A stretch of 32,324 bases of DNA, from the NCBI GenBank assembly GCA_026388275.1, contig JAPLKB010000024.1, positions 1 to 32,324 on the forward strand. The letters run 5' to 3'. Positions 8,150-16,515 of the stretch are shown here, in pieces. Each line of letters starts with the position of its first letter. The first letter of the stretch is position 1. The notes beneath the pieces were generated by a model. That model had not been told where the DNA came from and ran no database searches. It worked only from the letters and a program-made list of their open reading frames with translations. A program made the translations under genes and the position numbers. Source of the DNA: Pseudomonadota bacterium (GTDB lineage: Bacteria; Desulfobacterota; Syntrophorhabdia; Syntrophorhabdales; Syntrophorhabdaceae).

Positions 8150-8959
8150 TTATATCATATAACTATGTAACCCGGATAAAATAAAATTTACACCAAAATA
8201 TGTAAAGATTACACATAAAAAACCAAGTATTGAGAAAAAAGCCATTCTTTTTCCTTTTAAACCCTTCACAAGCCTTGCATGGAGAAAGAGAGCATATACT
8301 ATCCAGGTAATAAGCGACCATGTTTCTTTAGAGTCCCAGCTCCAGTAAGACCCCCATGCATAGTGCGCCCATACGGCGCCGGTAAGTATTCCTGTGCTGA
8401 GCATGGAAAATCCTATGACAACACTGCTGTAGTTTATATTCTCCAGAGTTTCTCTTGGCGGCAGGGTATCTTTACGTTTAAAAAGATACAACAGGCTTGA
8501 TATAAATGATATGACAAAAGCGGCGTATGCAATAAAACAGGTAAAAACATGTATATGCAGCCAGTTGCTCTGGAGTGCAGGGATAAGAGGCTGGATCGTT
8601 TTTTCAACAGATTTGGAAAGAGAGGCATAACCCATAAATAAAAGGGCAATAAGGGATGCCGGCATGGTAATAGCCGGATAAGACAGCTTTTTTTTCATTG
8701 CAACAAGTACAAAACATATACACCATGCATAAAAAATCAGGGATTCGTAAAAGTTTGACAAAGGTGCATGCCCTATTCCAAGATTGTATGACTCTGCCCA
8801 TCTGAACACCAACCCCGCTGTATGCAGCCCGAGCGTTACATAGAAAGCTGCCCATATTACAGAGATGACCTTTTGTTTGTGCGTTGCAAAATAAAGCACA
8901 TGGAGAAAAAAGATAAAAAGGTACATAAAAGTTGCAAAACCGAGAATTTTATGGCTCAT
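8150..8959 (-). CDS. Cytochrome c biogenesis protein CcsA/ResC family
   Basis: 269 residues, almost all in membrane helices (about eight). The family's tryptophan-rich haem-handling motif is present as WGSYWSWDSKETW (202-214). Conserved histidines are seen near residues 46, 135, 227 and 265. With the ResB-type protein encoded just upstream, it forms the System II machine that exports haem and joins it to CXXCH motifs outside the membrane. Its start overlaps the end of the ResB gene by 11 bases, so translation is probably coupled. The tetraheme cytochrome next door is an obvious client. Confidence 0.93.
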   Translation of the reverse strand: MSHKILGFATFMYLFIFFLHVLYFATHKQKVISVIWAAFYVTLGLHTAGLVFRWAESYNLGIGHAPLSNFYESLIFYAWCICFVLVAMKKKLSYPAITMPASLIALLFMGYASLSKSVEKTIQPLIPALQSNWLHIHVFTCFIAYAAFVISFISSLLYLFKRKDTLPPRETLENINYSSVVIGFSMLSTGILTGAVWAHYAWGSYWSWDSKETWSLITWIVYALFLHARLVKGLKGKRMAFFSILGFLCVIFTYFGVNFILSGLHSYMI

Positions 8960-10250
8960 TGGCTGAAAACTCTTTTTTTAATTTTTCAAACTCTTCCCTG
9001 AAAGCTTCCTGATTCCTGAACGCATGCCCGGCAACAATTATACCATCAGATGTTTTTCTGATATAAACTTTTCTGTAGTATATGAAAAAATTTATATATA
9101 ACCCGAAAAGTATAGATGCAAAACCCGTCCACACAACCCATATGCCGGGATCACTGGATACCTCAAGGCCGGTATATAAATCTTCTTTAATATCTTCAAG
9201 CCTTATGTTCACACCCTGGATATCCCTCTCTTTCATTCTCTCTACATTTTTTAAAAACCAGACGGTTTTAGTTTCTTCCTGATCCAGATATGCCACCAGC
9301 ACTCCGGGACCAAAATCATGGACTGCATTTTCAAACCGTACAACCATCAGAATGAGACCGTCTTTTTCATAGGTATCTCTTTCTTTCAGCGCTACCTCCT
9401 CGCCGTCAATGTTGAATATAAAATAAGGGACAGCACCATAACTTGACTGATACACATAAATGCCTTTATAGTTCAGGGGGTCATTCACCCTTATATCCTT
9501 TTCTGTAATTACTTTGTTGTTTTCAATAACCTCGAGACTGCTTACATAATCTTTCGGCTGACCGCCCGGATAAAAACTCACCCTGAAGTCCTTGCACCTG
9601 ATGGCAAATCCAGGGTACACCTCTTTTTTGCTGCCACGTACGGTTATTGTACTTTTTGTTTCTCCTTTATTCAAAACAACGAACCCTTTATACCCAAAGA
9701 CAAGTCCGATTAGACTGCCTGCAAGTATGATAAGTATGCTTAAATGAATTATAAGGGCACCATAGCGGGCAGCAATGCCTTTTTCGAGTACCGCTCCATT
9801 TTCTTCTTCATGAATAATCTTATAATGCTTTTTCAATAAGTTTATTCCGTGACCCGCAGATGTTGCTTTTACAGAAAAGTGCATTGGCATAGTTGATAAA
9901 ACCTGTTCACCAGGCAGGTTTATGGGGTTTTTTTGTGTTTTTTGAAAATGTTTATACCTTCCGAACGTACAGAGACCGAGGTTAACGGCAAAAAGCGCAA
10001 TAGCTGCGAGAAACCAGGGGCTATGGTACACATCGTCAAGACTAAAGAAACGTATGATTCTGTATGTACTTTCCGAGTAGACGGAAGGATACTCCTCAAT
10101 ATCCGCTTTCTGCTTTATTACAGTCCCGAAGATGGAAGTTATCGCAATAAAGGCAAGTAAAAATATAGTCAGCTTCGGCGATGTTAGTAGTTTATAGATA
10201 TTATTGCCCCGCTGGTTCGTACCCGGAAGCTTGCTTCGAGATAATTTCAT
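8949..10250 (-). CDS. Cytochrome c biogenesis protein ResB/Ccs1 family
   Basis: 433 residues. It follows the ResB plan: basic start, transmembrane helix at about 27-45 with the FGTVIKQ-type turn, a second helix near 83-97, a third near 165-187 (LIIHLSILIILAGSLIG), a long extracytoplasmic domain (YVYQSSYGAVPYF inside) and a last helix near 378-395. ResB is the partner of CcsA in haem delivery to apocytochromes. It overlaps the CcsA gene downstream and lies about 50 bases after the cytochrome gene, so the three form one likely operon. No strong ribosome site is seen before 10250. Confidence 0.9.
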   Translation of the reverse strand: MKLSRSKLPGTNQRGNNIYKLLTSPKLTIFLLAFIAITSIFGTVIKQKADIEEYPSVYSESTYRIIRFFSLDDVYHSPWFLAAIALFAVNLGLCTFGRYKHFQKTQKNPINLPGEQVLSTMPMHFSVKATSAGHGINLLKKHYKIIHEEENGAVLEKGIAARYGALIIHLSILIILAGSLIGLVFGYKGFVVLNKGETKSTITVRGSKKEVYPGFAIRCKDFRVSFYPGGQPKDYVSSLEVIENNKVITEKDIRVNDPLNYKGIYVYQSSYGAVPYFIFNIDGEEVALKERDTYEKDGLILMVVRFENAVHDFGPGVLVAYLDQEETKTVWFLKNVERMKERDIQGVNIRLEDIKEDLYTGLEVSSDPGIWVVWTGFASILFGLYINFFIYYRKVYIRKTSDGIIVAGHAFRNQEAFREEFEKLKKEFSANEP

Positions 10251-10299
10251 TTTATTATTTCACATCCAATACTACTACGTACACTTGCAGCAGAGTGAT

Positions 10300-10683
10300 T
10301 CATTTTCTATGACACTCAATACACTGTACCGGGGCTTTAATGCCCTTTGTTAAGCTTTCCTTGTGGCAGGTTATGCACATTTTATGAAAAACCATTTTTG
10401 CCGCAGGCGCATTATTTCCTGTAACTTTTACGGAATGGCATTTGAGACACCCCTGAGGTTCTTTCGGGTTGTCGTCTTTATGATGGCAGACAGCACAGTC
10501 GATCTTCGATTTTTCAGTATGCGTTTTATGCGAGAATGTAACCGGAGGCAACTTCCCGCCCTCAACTCCAATCGTAAGGGGCTCAGCAGGGGCCTTTGTC
10601 TGTGCGAATGAAAGGCCGGATGGGCATAAAAGGAAGGCAGATATGATAAAAATATTTGTACAAACGATATATTTGCCTCTCAT
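10300..10683 (-). CDS. Periplasmic tetraheme class III cytochrome c (c3-like)
   Basis: 127 residues from the ATG at 10683. A GTG two codons upstream (10689) is also open, but GAGGTG sits correctly for the ATG. A signal peptide ends near GLSFAQ. The mature part has four haem-binding motifs, CAVCH, CLKCH, CITCH and CIECH, plus the VTFSHKTH segment supplying a distal ligand histidine, as in small cytochromes c3. It should carry electrons in the periplasm, for instance to or from hydrogenase or formate dehydrogenase, in keeping with syntrophic or sulfate-reducer-like metabolism; the partner is not visible here. Its gene heads the ResB-CcsA cluster. Confidence 0.9.
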   Translation of the reverse strand: MRGKYIVCTNIFIISAFLLCPSGLSFAQTKAPAEPLTIGVEGGKLPPVTFSHKTHTEKSKIDCAVCHHKDDNPKEPQGCLKCHSVKVTGNNAPAAKMVFHKMCITCHKESLTKGIKAPVQCIECHRK

Positions 10684-11069
10684 GGTCACCTCGTAAAATT
10701 CTACAGCATCTTACCCGAACCCCGGCTTTTTTCTTGTCAGGTTAGATATATCGCAAAAATGATTTTTGCCTTACCATATGTTCAACAGGATTAAATTATC
10801 CCGGAAAACTGACATCTCAAGGTCTTGAAACTCCACATAATATCCTGTTAAACACAATTAAGTCAATGGTTTTCAGCAAACATGGATATGTTTAAATCTT
10901 TCTTTTTATAAAAGCATAGCATCCGGACAAATGTGATTATAAAGAATGAAAAAGCTATGATTGCCGGGATCAGGATTCAATATTGCCATAAATTGCTTTA
11001 AGAGAAATATTTTGAGAATATTAACAATAAGTAATATAATCAGAAAAAATACTTTTAGGAGAAATCTTT
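10684..11069. promoter_or_regulatory. Divergent control region between cytochrome c and phoB-type genes
   Basis: 386 bases with no gene. It contains a perfect palindrome-like hairpin GCAAAAA-TGA-TTTTTGC at 10753-10769 and a wider inverted repeat AACAGGAT (10784-10791) / ATCCTGTT (10842-10849). Near the right end, TTAACAATAAG at 11021 precedes TATAAT at 11035-11040. This resembles one half-site of the arrays upstream of the porin and pstS genes, but the spacing to the -10 is 14, not 15, and the neighbouring half-sites are poor. Both genes should be driven from here. Confidence 0.5.
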
Positions 11070-11753
11070 GTGATACAAAAAATGATTGCCATCGTAGATG
11101 ATGAACCGGATATAGTGGAGCTTGTTTCGCTGCATCTCAAAAATGCAGGTTTCAGAACAAAAGAATTTATTGACGTTGAGAGCTTCTATAAGTTTCTTGG
11201 AGCTGAAACCCCTGATCTTATCATACTGGATCTGATGCTGCCTGATACGGATGGATTTGAAGTGTGCAAATTGCTTAAGAGAAATGACCGATATGCTTCT
11301 ATTCCTGTTATTATGCTTACGGCAAAGACGGAGGAGACCGAGAAGGTCCTCGGTCTTGAACTTGGCGCTGATGATTATGTAACAAAACCTTTTTCACCAA
11401 GAGAACTTGTGGCACGGATAAAGGCAGTATTAAGAAGAAACAAACCGAAAGAAGAAACAAAAATAATCAGTATAGGCGATATTTTAAACATAGATTTGGA
11501 AAGATATGAAGTTGAAGTTGAAGGTAAAAAAATAGAATTAACAACAACTGAATTCAAGATCTTACAGCTTCTTGCTTTAAAAAAGGGGAGAATTCAGAGT
11601 AGAGAACAGATTCTGGACCATCTCTGGGGCCAGGAAAAGACCGTCATAGACAGAACCATAGATGTGCATATAAGGCATCTCAGGGAGAAACTGGAAAATG
11701 CGGCAATATTTATTAAAAACATAAGAGGTCTCGGGTACAGGATAGAAGAATGA
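11070..11753 (+). CDS. phoB: Phosphate regulon response regulator, PhoB/OmpR family
   Basis: 227 residues: receiver domain (about 5-118) with acidic pocket DDE at 10-12, phosphoacceptor Asp54 in LIILDLMLPD, Thr84 and Lys106 in KPFSP, then a winged-helix DNA-binding domain (about 128-226) with TTTEFKILQLL and RTIDVHIRHLREKL. The GTG start at 11070 is supported by AGGAG seven bases upstream. It overlaps the sensor kinase gene by four bases (ATGA), so they are translationally coupled. The linked porin and pst genes downstream, and their 11-bp half-site arrays, argue that it is the PhoB-type activator under phosphate limitation. Confidence 0.9.
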   Translation: MIQKMIAIVDDEPDIVELVSLHLKNAGFRTKEFIDVESFYKFLGAETPDLIILDLMLPDTDGFEVCKLLKRNDRYASIPVIMLTAKTEETEKVLGLELGADDYVTKPFSPRELVARIKAVLRRNKPKEETKIISIGDILNIDLERYEVEVEGKKIELTTTEFKILQLLALKKGRIQSREQILDHLWGQEKTVIDRTIDVHIRHLREKLENAAIFIKNIRGLGYRIEE

Positions 11754-13477
11754 AAAAATCGATATTCTTAAAGATATTCGGTTGTTTTTTATTGATAACC
11801 CTTATTATGTCCGGGCTTATTCTGGCTTTTTCTTTTACGGCAGTAAAAGATTATTATATAGAATCAACTGCAAACCATTTAAAAAATCTCGGGATTGCTC
11901 TGGAAGAACAGATTAAACCCTTTTTAGAGAAAAACGATATTAGAGAGTTGAATGCCCTTGCCAGAAAATTGGGGGGCAAAATTCACACAAGAGTTACCAT
12001 TGTCGCTCCAAACGGCACAGTCCTCGCCGATTCAGAAGAAAATCCGGAATTGATGGTAAATCATGGAACAAGACCAGAGATAGCCCAGGCTGTGGAAGGC
12101 AAGACAGGAAGGTTTCTGCGTGAAAGTGAAACATTAAAAAAACAGATGCTTTATATTGCCCTTCCTGTTAAAAAGAATGATAAAACAATAGGGGTTATAA
12201 GGTTAAGCCTGTTCCTGAAAGATATAAATGCAATAATCGACCATGCCAGAATGAGAATTCTGGAAATATCTTCATTAATAATTGCCTTATCCCTATTTAT
12301 ATCTTTCATGTTTGCAAGAAGTCTATCAAAACCCATTAAGGAATTAAGTGCTGTTTCACGAAGAATTGCCGATGAAGATTTCAGCGCCAGGGTATTTTTG
12401 AAAAGCAACGATGAGTTACGGGAGCTTGCAGACAGTTTTAACAGTATGGCAGCTCGAATTAAAGCACTCTTTGATGAGCTGACAAGACAGAAAGAAGAGC
12501 TGGACAGCGTTATATCGTCCCTTCAGGAAGGCATCCTTGTTTTAAACAGAGAAGAAGAAATCGTACTGAGCAACAACAGTTTCAGAAAGATTATCGGGAG
12601 CGACCTTGCTGAAGGAAGGCTGTACTGGGAATGTTTCAGAGCCCCTCAGTTTGATGAACTCATAAAAAAGACAAAAGACACAAAAACCAATATCTCTGAA
12701 GAGATTTCCTTTAACAATAAAACTTTCTTGTGCAGCGCAACCTTCCTTGGCGCAAAGGAAGAAATAGCAGTCATCTTTCATGATATTACCAGCATAAGGG
12801 ATTTGGAAAAGATTAAAACAGACTTTGTTTCCAATATCTCCCATGAGCTTCGCACCCCCCTGACCGCCATAAAAGGTTTCGTGGAAACGCTGCAGGATAA
12901 GGTTGTTTCTGAAGAAAACCGGCATTATCTGGATATTGTTCGCCGAAATACGGATAGACTGATCAATATAATCAATGACCTGCTGTTCCTGTCCGAACTG
13001 GAAGAAAAAAGCATGGAGCTTGTGCCCGCAGAGGTAGACCTGAAGGTTCTTCTTGAAAGCATAACAAGGATTTTTGAACAAAAATTAAAAGAAAAATCCC
13101 TGTCCTTACACATGGATATCAGCGCCAACCTACCGCTTATAAAAGCCGATCCCTTCAAGCTGGAACAAATGTTTATAAACCTGATAGACAATGCGATTAA
13201 GTATACGGAAAAGGGAAGTATAAAAATATCTCTAAAAGAAAAAGAGGGCAAGATCGAAATCGTCATAGAGGACACAGGAATAGGTATTACAAATGAACAT
13301 TTATCAAGAATATTTGAGCGGTTTTATGTTGTTGACAAATCCCGTTCCAAGAAACTCGGCGGAACAGGCCTTGGGCTTTCCATTGTAAAGCATGTTGTTA
13401 TGCTTCATAACGGATTTATAGATGTAAAAAGCACCCATGGCAGCGGCACAAAATTCATCATTGAACTGCCGTTATGA
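11750..13477 (+). CDS. phoR: Phosphate sensor histidine kinase, PhoR-like
   Basis: 575 residues. A first transmembrane helix at about 7-30 and a second at about 170-188 enclose a periplasmic domain of about 135 residues; then HAMP (about 190-240), a PAS-type region (about 250-350), HisKA with SNISHELRTPLTAIKGF (phosphorylated His365), and HATPase with N box NLIDNAIKY (477-485), DTGIGI (509-514) and GGTGLGL (537-543). It should autophosphorylate and pass phosphate to the regulator encoded just upstream, with which it overlaps by four bases. The large periplasmic domain is unlike E. coli PhoR but usual for PhoR/PnpS of many other bacteria; signalling probably still involves the Pst/PhoU complex. 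Confidence 0.88.
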   Translation: MKKSIFLKIFGCFLLITLIMSGLILAFSFTAVKDYYIESTANHLKNLGIALEEQIKPFLEKNDIRELNALARKLGGKIHTRVTIVAPNGTVLADSEENPELMVNHGTRPEIAQAVEGKTGRFLRESETLKKQMLYIALPVKKNDKTIGVIRLSLFLKDINAIIDHARMRILEISSLIIALSLFISFMFARSLSKPIKELSAVSRRIADEDFSARVFLKSNDELRELADSFNSMAARIKALFDELTRQKEELDSVISSLQEGILVLNREEEIVLSNNSFRKIIGSDLAEGRLYWECFRAPQFDELIKKTKDTKTNISEEISFNNKTFLCSATFLGAKEEIAVIFHDITSIRDLEKIKTDFVSNISHELRTPLTAIKGFVETLQDKVVSEENRHYLDIVRRNTDRLINIINDLLFLSELEEKSMELVPAEVDLKVLLESITRIFEQKLKEKSLSLHMDISANLPLIKADPFKLEQMFINLIDNAIKYTEKGSIKISLKEKEGKIEIVIEDTGIGITNEHLSRIFERFYVVDKSRSKKLGGTGLGLSIVKHVVMLHNGFIDVKSTHGSGTKFIIELPL

Positions 13478-13555
13478 AATTGCTGTTAAACTTCTTTAAT
13501 TTCGTTACCATATGATTCAGTTTTAACCGAATATCAATACTTTAATCCAAACAAG

Positions 13556-13609
13556 TTAACCAAAAAATAATAATTCTTTAATATCAAATTAACAAAGCAC
13601 CGTTACAAT
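13556..13609 (+). promoter_or_regulatory. Pho-box array and -10 of the porin gene
   Basis: TTAAC-like half-sites start at 13556 (TTAAC), 13567 (ATAAT, weak), 13578 (TTAAT) and 13589 (TTAAC), all exactly 11 bp apart. TACAAT at 13604-13609 begins 15 bp after the last half-site start. The pstS promoter shows the same geometry. Direct repeats of 11-bp period that replace the -35 are the known form of PhoB/PhoP boxes. Confidence 0.72.
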
Positions 13610-13649
13610 TCTACTACAATATTAAACAATATTATAAAGGAGAAAAGAG

Positions 13650-14975
13650 ATGAAAAAATGGTTTTATGCTTTGACAGGTTTATTTATTGCAATCTTCTGC
13701 ACACAATCAGCATATGGAGCAAGCAGTGAGATGGAAGTTTTGTTGAAGATACTTGAAAAGAAGGGGATCATAACCTATTCAGAGGCTGAAACTATTGCAA
13801 AAGAAACTAAGGAGATTGCCGCTAAAGAAGAAGCAAAGGCCAAAGAGACATTGGCAAAGACAGATGAAGCAAAGAAGGTATTGGAAATACCGGATTGGCT
13901 AAAGAATACGAAATTTAAGGGTGACCTCAGGCTGCGCGGGGAGCTTTCTGACAAGGCCGAGACATCGTCCGGTACGAGAGAAAGGGAACGGTATAGATTG
14001 AGACTGGGCGCTGAGACGGTAATAACCGACCAGGTTACGGTAGGCGTTGGTCTTGGCAGTGGAGAATATGCCAGTACTTTAGCAGGCGCAAACGGCAATG
14101 CGCGCTCACAAAATCAGACAATGAGCGATGCCTTTACCAGGAAACCCATCTGGATAGACTATGCATACGCCAGGTACCAACCAGCAAAGTGGTTTTCCAT
14201 CATAGGCGGTAAGTTCAATAACCCTGTATGGCAGCCCTCCGACTTTCTTCTAACCAATGACATAAACCCTGAAGGTATTGCGATCAAACTGAGCGGTACC
14301 GTATCTCCCTACGTCGATCTCTTTTTTGACGGAGCATTTTATCTCCTTTCAGAGAGAACATCCGATCCCGATGCCATCATGTATGTGGCCCAGCCCGGCA
14401 TTAAGCTTAATTTCACCAAGGATGCATCCCTGAAACTCACTGCCGGATACAACGGCTTCGCAAATGTCACAAGATTTTCTACTCTTACAGGGACAACAAA
14501 CCAGAATACGGTCACGGCCGGGAAGGGGTACACCTATGAGTACAATTCATATGCCTTCGGCGCTGAGCTGGGATTCAAGGATCCATTCGGATCAAAGATA
14601 ATACCATATCTCGGCATTCTGGGCGGATATGTTACCAACCCTGATCCCATACGGGACAACAAGGGATATCTTGCCGGATTCAACATAGGATACCCCAGCT
14701 TGGCAAAGTTTGCTGACTGGAACGTCGAGTACACATTCCGCAGGTATGAAAGAGATGCCATACTCGACATATTCCCTGACGCAAGCTTCTACGGCGGCGC
14801 CACGAATTCTATGGGTCACAGGATTAAGACTGCCTTCGGCTTAACGAAAAATATCAGTCTCGGGCTGAATTACTACAATACCTGGGCAGTCCGACCGGTT
14901 CGATCTGCCGCTAATAGAAATGGCAACCCGGCTACCGAACACTTGGGGCAGTTGGATTTTCTCTTCAAGTTTTGA
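13650..14975 (+). CDS. Outer-membrane porin of the phosphate regulon
   Basis: 441 residues. It has a signal peptide ending near SAYGA, then an alanine/lysine/glutamate-rich coiled-coil-like segment (about 30-78), then a beta-barrel with alternating aromatic strands and a C-terminal phenylalanine (LDFLFKF), the mark of outer-membrane proteins. Segments such as FKGDLRLRGEL, RLRLGAE and IGGKFNNP fit the putative-porin family (Porin_5 type). Placement between the PhoR-like and PstS genes and a Pho-box array at its promoter make phosphate or another anion the likely cargo, by inference. AAAGGAG lies before the ATG. A hairpin follows before pstS. Confidence 0.82.
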   Translation: MKKWFYALTGLFIAIFCTQSAYGASSEMEVLLKILEKKGIITYSEAETIAKETKEIAAKEEAKAKETLAKTDEAKKVLEIPDWLKNTKFKGDLRLRGELSDKAETSSGTRERERYRLRLGAETVITDQVTVGVGLGSGEYASTLAGANGNARSQNQTMSDAFTRKPIWIDYAYARYQPAKWFSIIGGKFNNPVWQPSDFLLTNDINPEGIAIKLSGTVSPYVDLFFDGAFYLLSERTSDPDAIMYVAQPGIKLNFTKDASLKLTAGYNGFANVTRFSTLTGTTNQNTVTAGKGYTYEYNSYAFGAELGFKDPFGSKIIPYLGILGGYVTNPDPIRDNKGYLAGFNIGYPSLAKFADWNVEYTFRRYERDAILDIFPDASFYGGATNSMGHRIKTAFGLTKNISLGLNYYNTWAVRPVRSAANRNGNPATEHLGQLDFLFKF

Positions 14976-15067
14976 AAGCAATATCATAAACAGGGGTTAA
15001 GCTTATATCTTATATTGTTTCTCCATCAACTCTTATTAAAGAATTTAAAAACTATGAGTCAATCAAG

Positions 15068-15107
15068 TGTTCCGGCAAGCAGATAGGTTTATAGGCTTGC
15101 TGGAACA
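15068..15107 (+). terminator. Hairpin between porin and pstS genes
   Basis: TGTTCCGGCAAGC (15068-15080) pairs with GCTTGCTGGAACA (15095-15107) through 13 positions with one G-T pair and a 14-base loop. No run of T follows, so it may be a Rho-dependent end, an mRNA-stabilising 3' end or a dispersed palindrome. It separates the porin transcript from the pstS promoter. Confidence 0.6.
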
Positions 15108-15180
15108 TAATATAATGTTTTATCTACAAACGATGGTCTTTATAAAAGATGCTATAAAATATTTGATGTCGGACATTAAG

Positions 15181-15234
15181 TTAACCGAAACTTAACATTT
15201 CTTTAACGCTCTATTAACAATCTTTCATTATAAT
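15181..15234 (+). promoter_or_regulatory. Pho-box array and -10 of pstS
   Basis: Four perfect TTAAC half-sites start at 15181, 15192, 15203 and 15214, each exactly 11 bp from the next. A consensus -10, TATAAT, lies at 15229-15234, 15 bp after the start of the last half-site. No -35 hexamer is needed in such activator-dependent promoters. The response regulator encoded upstream is the likely binder. Confidence 0.82.
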
Positions 15235-15271
15235 ATTATCATAAATATTTCAAAAGGAGGATGTATAATAA

Positions 15272-16321
15272 ATGAAAACTATCTTTAAAATGTTCCTAGT
15301 GATAACATTACTGTCTTTCGTATTTTCAAATGCTTCATTTGCGAAAGAAGAGGAATTGTTAGGCGCTGGTGCTACATTTCCCCAGCCGCTCTATTCAAAA
15401 ATGTTCGATGCATACAACCAGCAATACAAAGTTAAAGTCAATTACCAGGGTATTGGCTCAGGCGGAGGGATTAACCAGCTAACCAAAAAAACAGTGGATT
15501 TCGGCGGGACCGATGCATTCATGACTGATAAAGAACTTCAAGAAGCGGGTACTCCGGTGCTCCATATTCCCACGAGTCTTGGCGCTGTTGTCGTAACCTA
15601 TAATTTATCCGGGAATCCTAAACTGAATTTTACACCTGATCTGATAGCAGATATTTTTCTCGGCAAGATTAAAAAGTGGAATGATCCGAAGATCTTGTCA
15701 ATAAATCCCGGGATAAAACTGCCGAATCTAACAATCAGCGTTGTCCGTCGTGCTGACGGAAGCGGAACGACTTATATATTCAGCGAATATTTAAGCAAGG
15801 TGAGCAAGGAATGGAAAGAGAAAATCGGCACAGGAAAATCCCTTAACTGGCCTGAAGGTCATATCGGTCAGAAAGGTAATCCGGGTGTAGCCGGATATGT
15901 GAAACAAACGCCCGGCTCAATAGGTTATATAGAACTCTTGTATGCATTGCAGAATAAAATGGCTTTCGGGAATATCAAAAACAAATCAGGCAAGTTTGTA
16001 GAACCCACAATAAAATCAGTGAGCGCAGCAGCTAATGTTAAAATTCCAAATGATACAAACGTTTCCCTGACAGACACTGGTGCAAGCGAAGGCTATCCCA
16101 TAAGCGGTTTTACATGGCTTATATTCTATAAAGAACAAAACTACGGCAGCAGGACTAAAGAAAAGGCTGAGGCCCTTACAAAGCTCTTATTATGGGTTAT
16201 AAAGGATGGTCAGAAATTTGTGGAGCCTCTCCAGTATTCCCCATTGTCCAAAGAGGCTGCGGCAAAATCCGAGAAAATAATAAAGTCGCTGACATATAAT
16301 GGAGCGCAGATACTCAAGTAG
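15272..16321 (+). CDS. pstS: Phosphate ABC transporter, periplasmic phosphate-binding protein PstS
   Basis: 349 residues. A signal peptide runs to about Ala24 (NASFA). The mature protein opens with the family hallmark GAGATFPQPLYSKMF (31-45), followed by QGIGSGGGINQL (59-70) and VDFGGTDAFM (75-84), which line the phosphate site, and VVRRADGSGTTYIFSEYL. It captures phosphate in the periplasm for PstCAB. AAGGAGG lies about 11 bases before the ATG. The gene has its own Pho-box promoter and is separated from pstC by about 190 bases containing a GC-rich hairpin, so pstS mRNA may be more abundant than pstCAB. Confidence 0.96.
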   Translation: MKTIFKMFLVITLLSFVFSNASFAKEEELLGAGATFPQPLYSKMFDAYNQQYKVKVNYQGIGSGGGINQLTKKTVDFGGTDAFMTDKELQEAGTPVLHIPTSLGAVVVTYNLSGNPKLNFTPDLIADIFLGKIKKWNDPKILSINPGIKLPNLTISVVRRADGSGTTYIFSEYLSKVSKEWKEKIGTGKSLNWPEGHIGQKGNPGVAGYVKQTPGSIGYIELLYALQNKMAFGNIKNKSGKFVEPTIKSVSAAANVKIPNDTNVSLTDTGASEGYPISGFTWLIFYKEQNYGSRTKEKAEALTKLLLWVIKDGQKFVEPLQYSPLSKEAAAKSEKIIKSLTYNGAQILK

Positions 16322-16330
16322 TTTCCGTCC

Positions 16331-16430
16331 GGAAAGGGTCATTTTCCGCCCTGGCGGCGTCAATCCGCGGTTTTGCTTGTGCGGCGTACGTGTTGTACGC
16401 CTCCGCGCAATCCCTTGACTTCCTTGCCAG
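16331..16430. repeat. GC-rich palindromic intergenic element between pstS and pstC
   Basis: The core hairpin is GGCGTAC (16383-16389) / GTACGCC (16395-16401) with a GTGTT loop, inside a GC-rich block with further short complementary arms (GGAAA / TTTCC near 16331-16347). Its composition stands out from the AT-rich surroundings, and it resembles a dispersed intergenic palindrome. Its position suggests it could attenuate or process the pstS-pstC transcript. Confidence 0.6.
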
Positions 16431-16515
16431 AACAAAAAAATCCTTCTTTCCGATACTGAAACCGATATTTTCTCATCCGGGATATCCAGATGTAAACTAA
16501 GTCAGGGCTGTTCTT

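Noticed and set aside
10753-10769. Rho-independent terminator at the GCAAAAA/TTTTTGC palindrome
   Set aside because: It lies between two divergent genes, where no transcript is expected to end; an operator or chance palindrome is more likely.
12542-13081. Minus-strand ORF of 179 codons
   Set aside because: Shadow of the sensor kinase gene, whose HisKA and HATPase motifs are intact on the plus strand.
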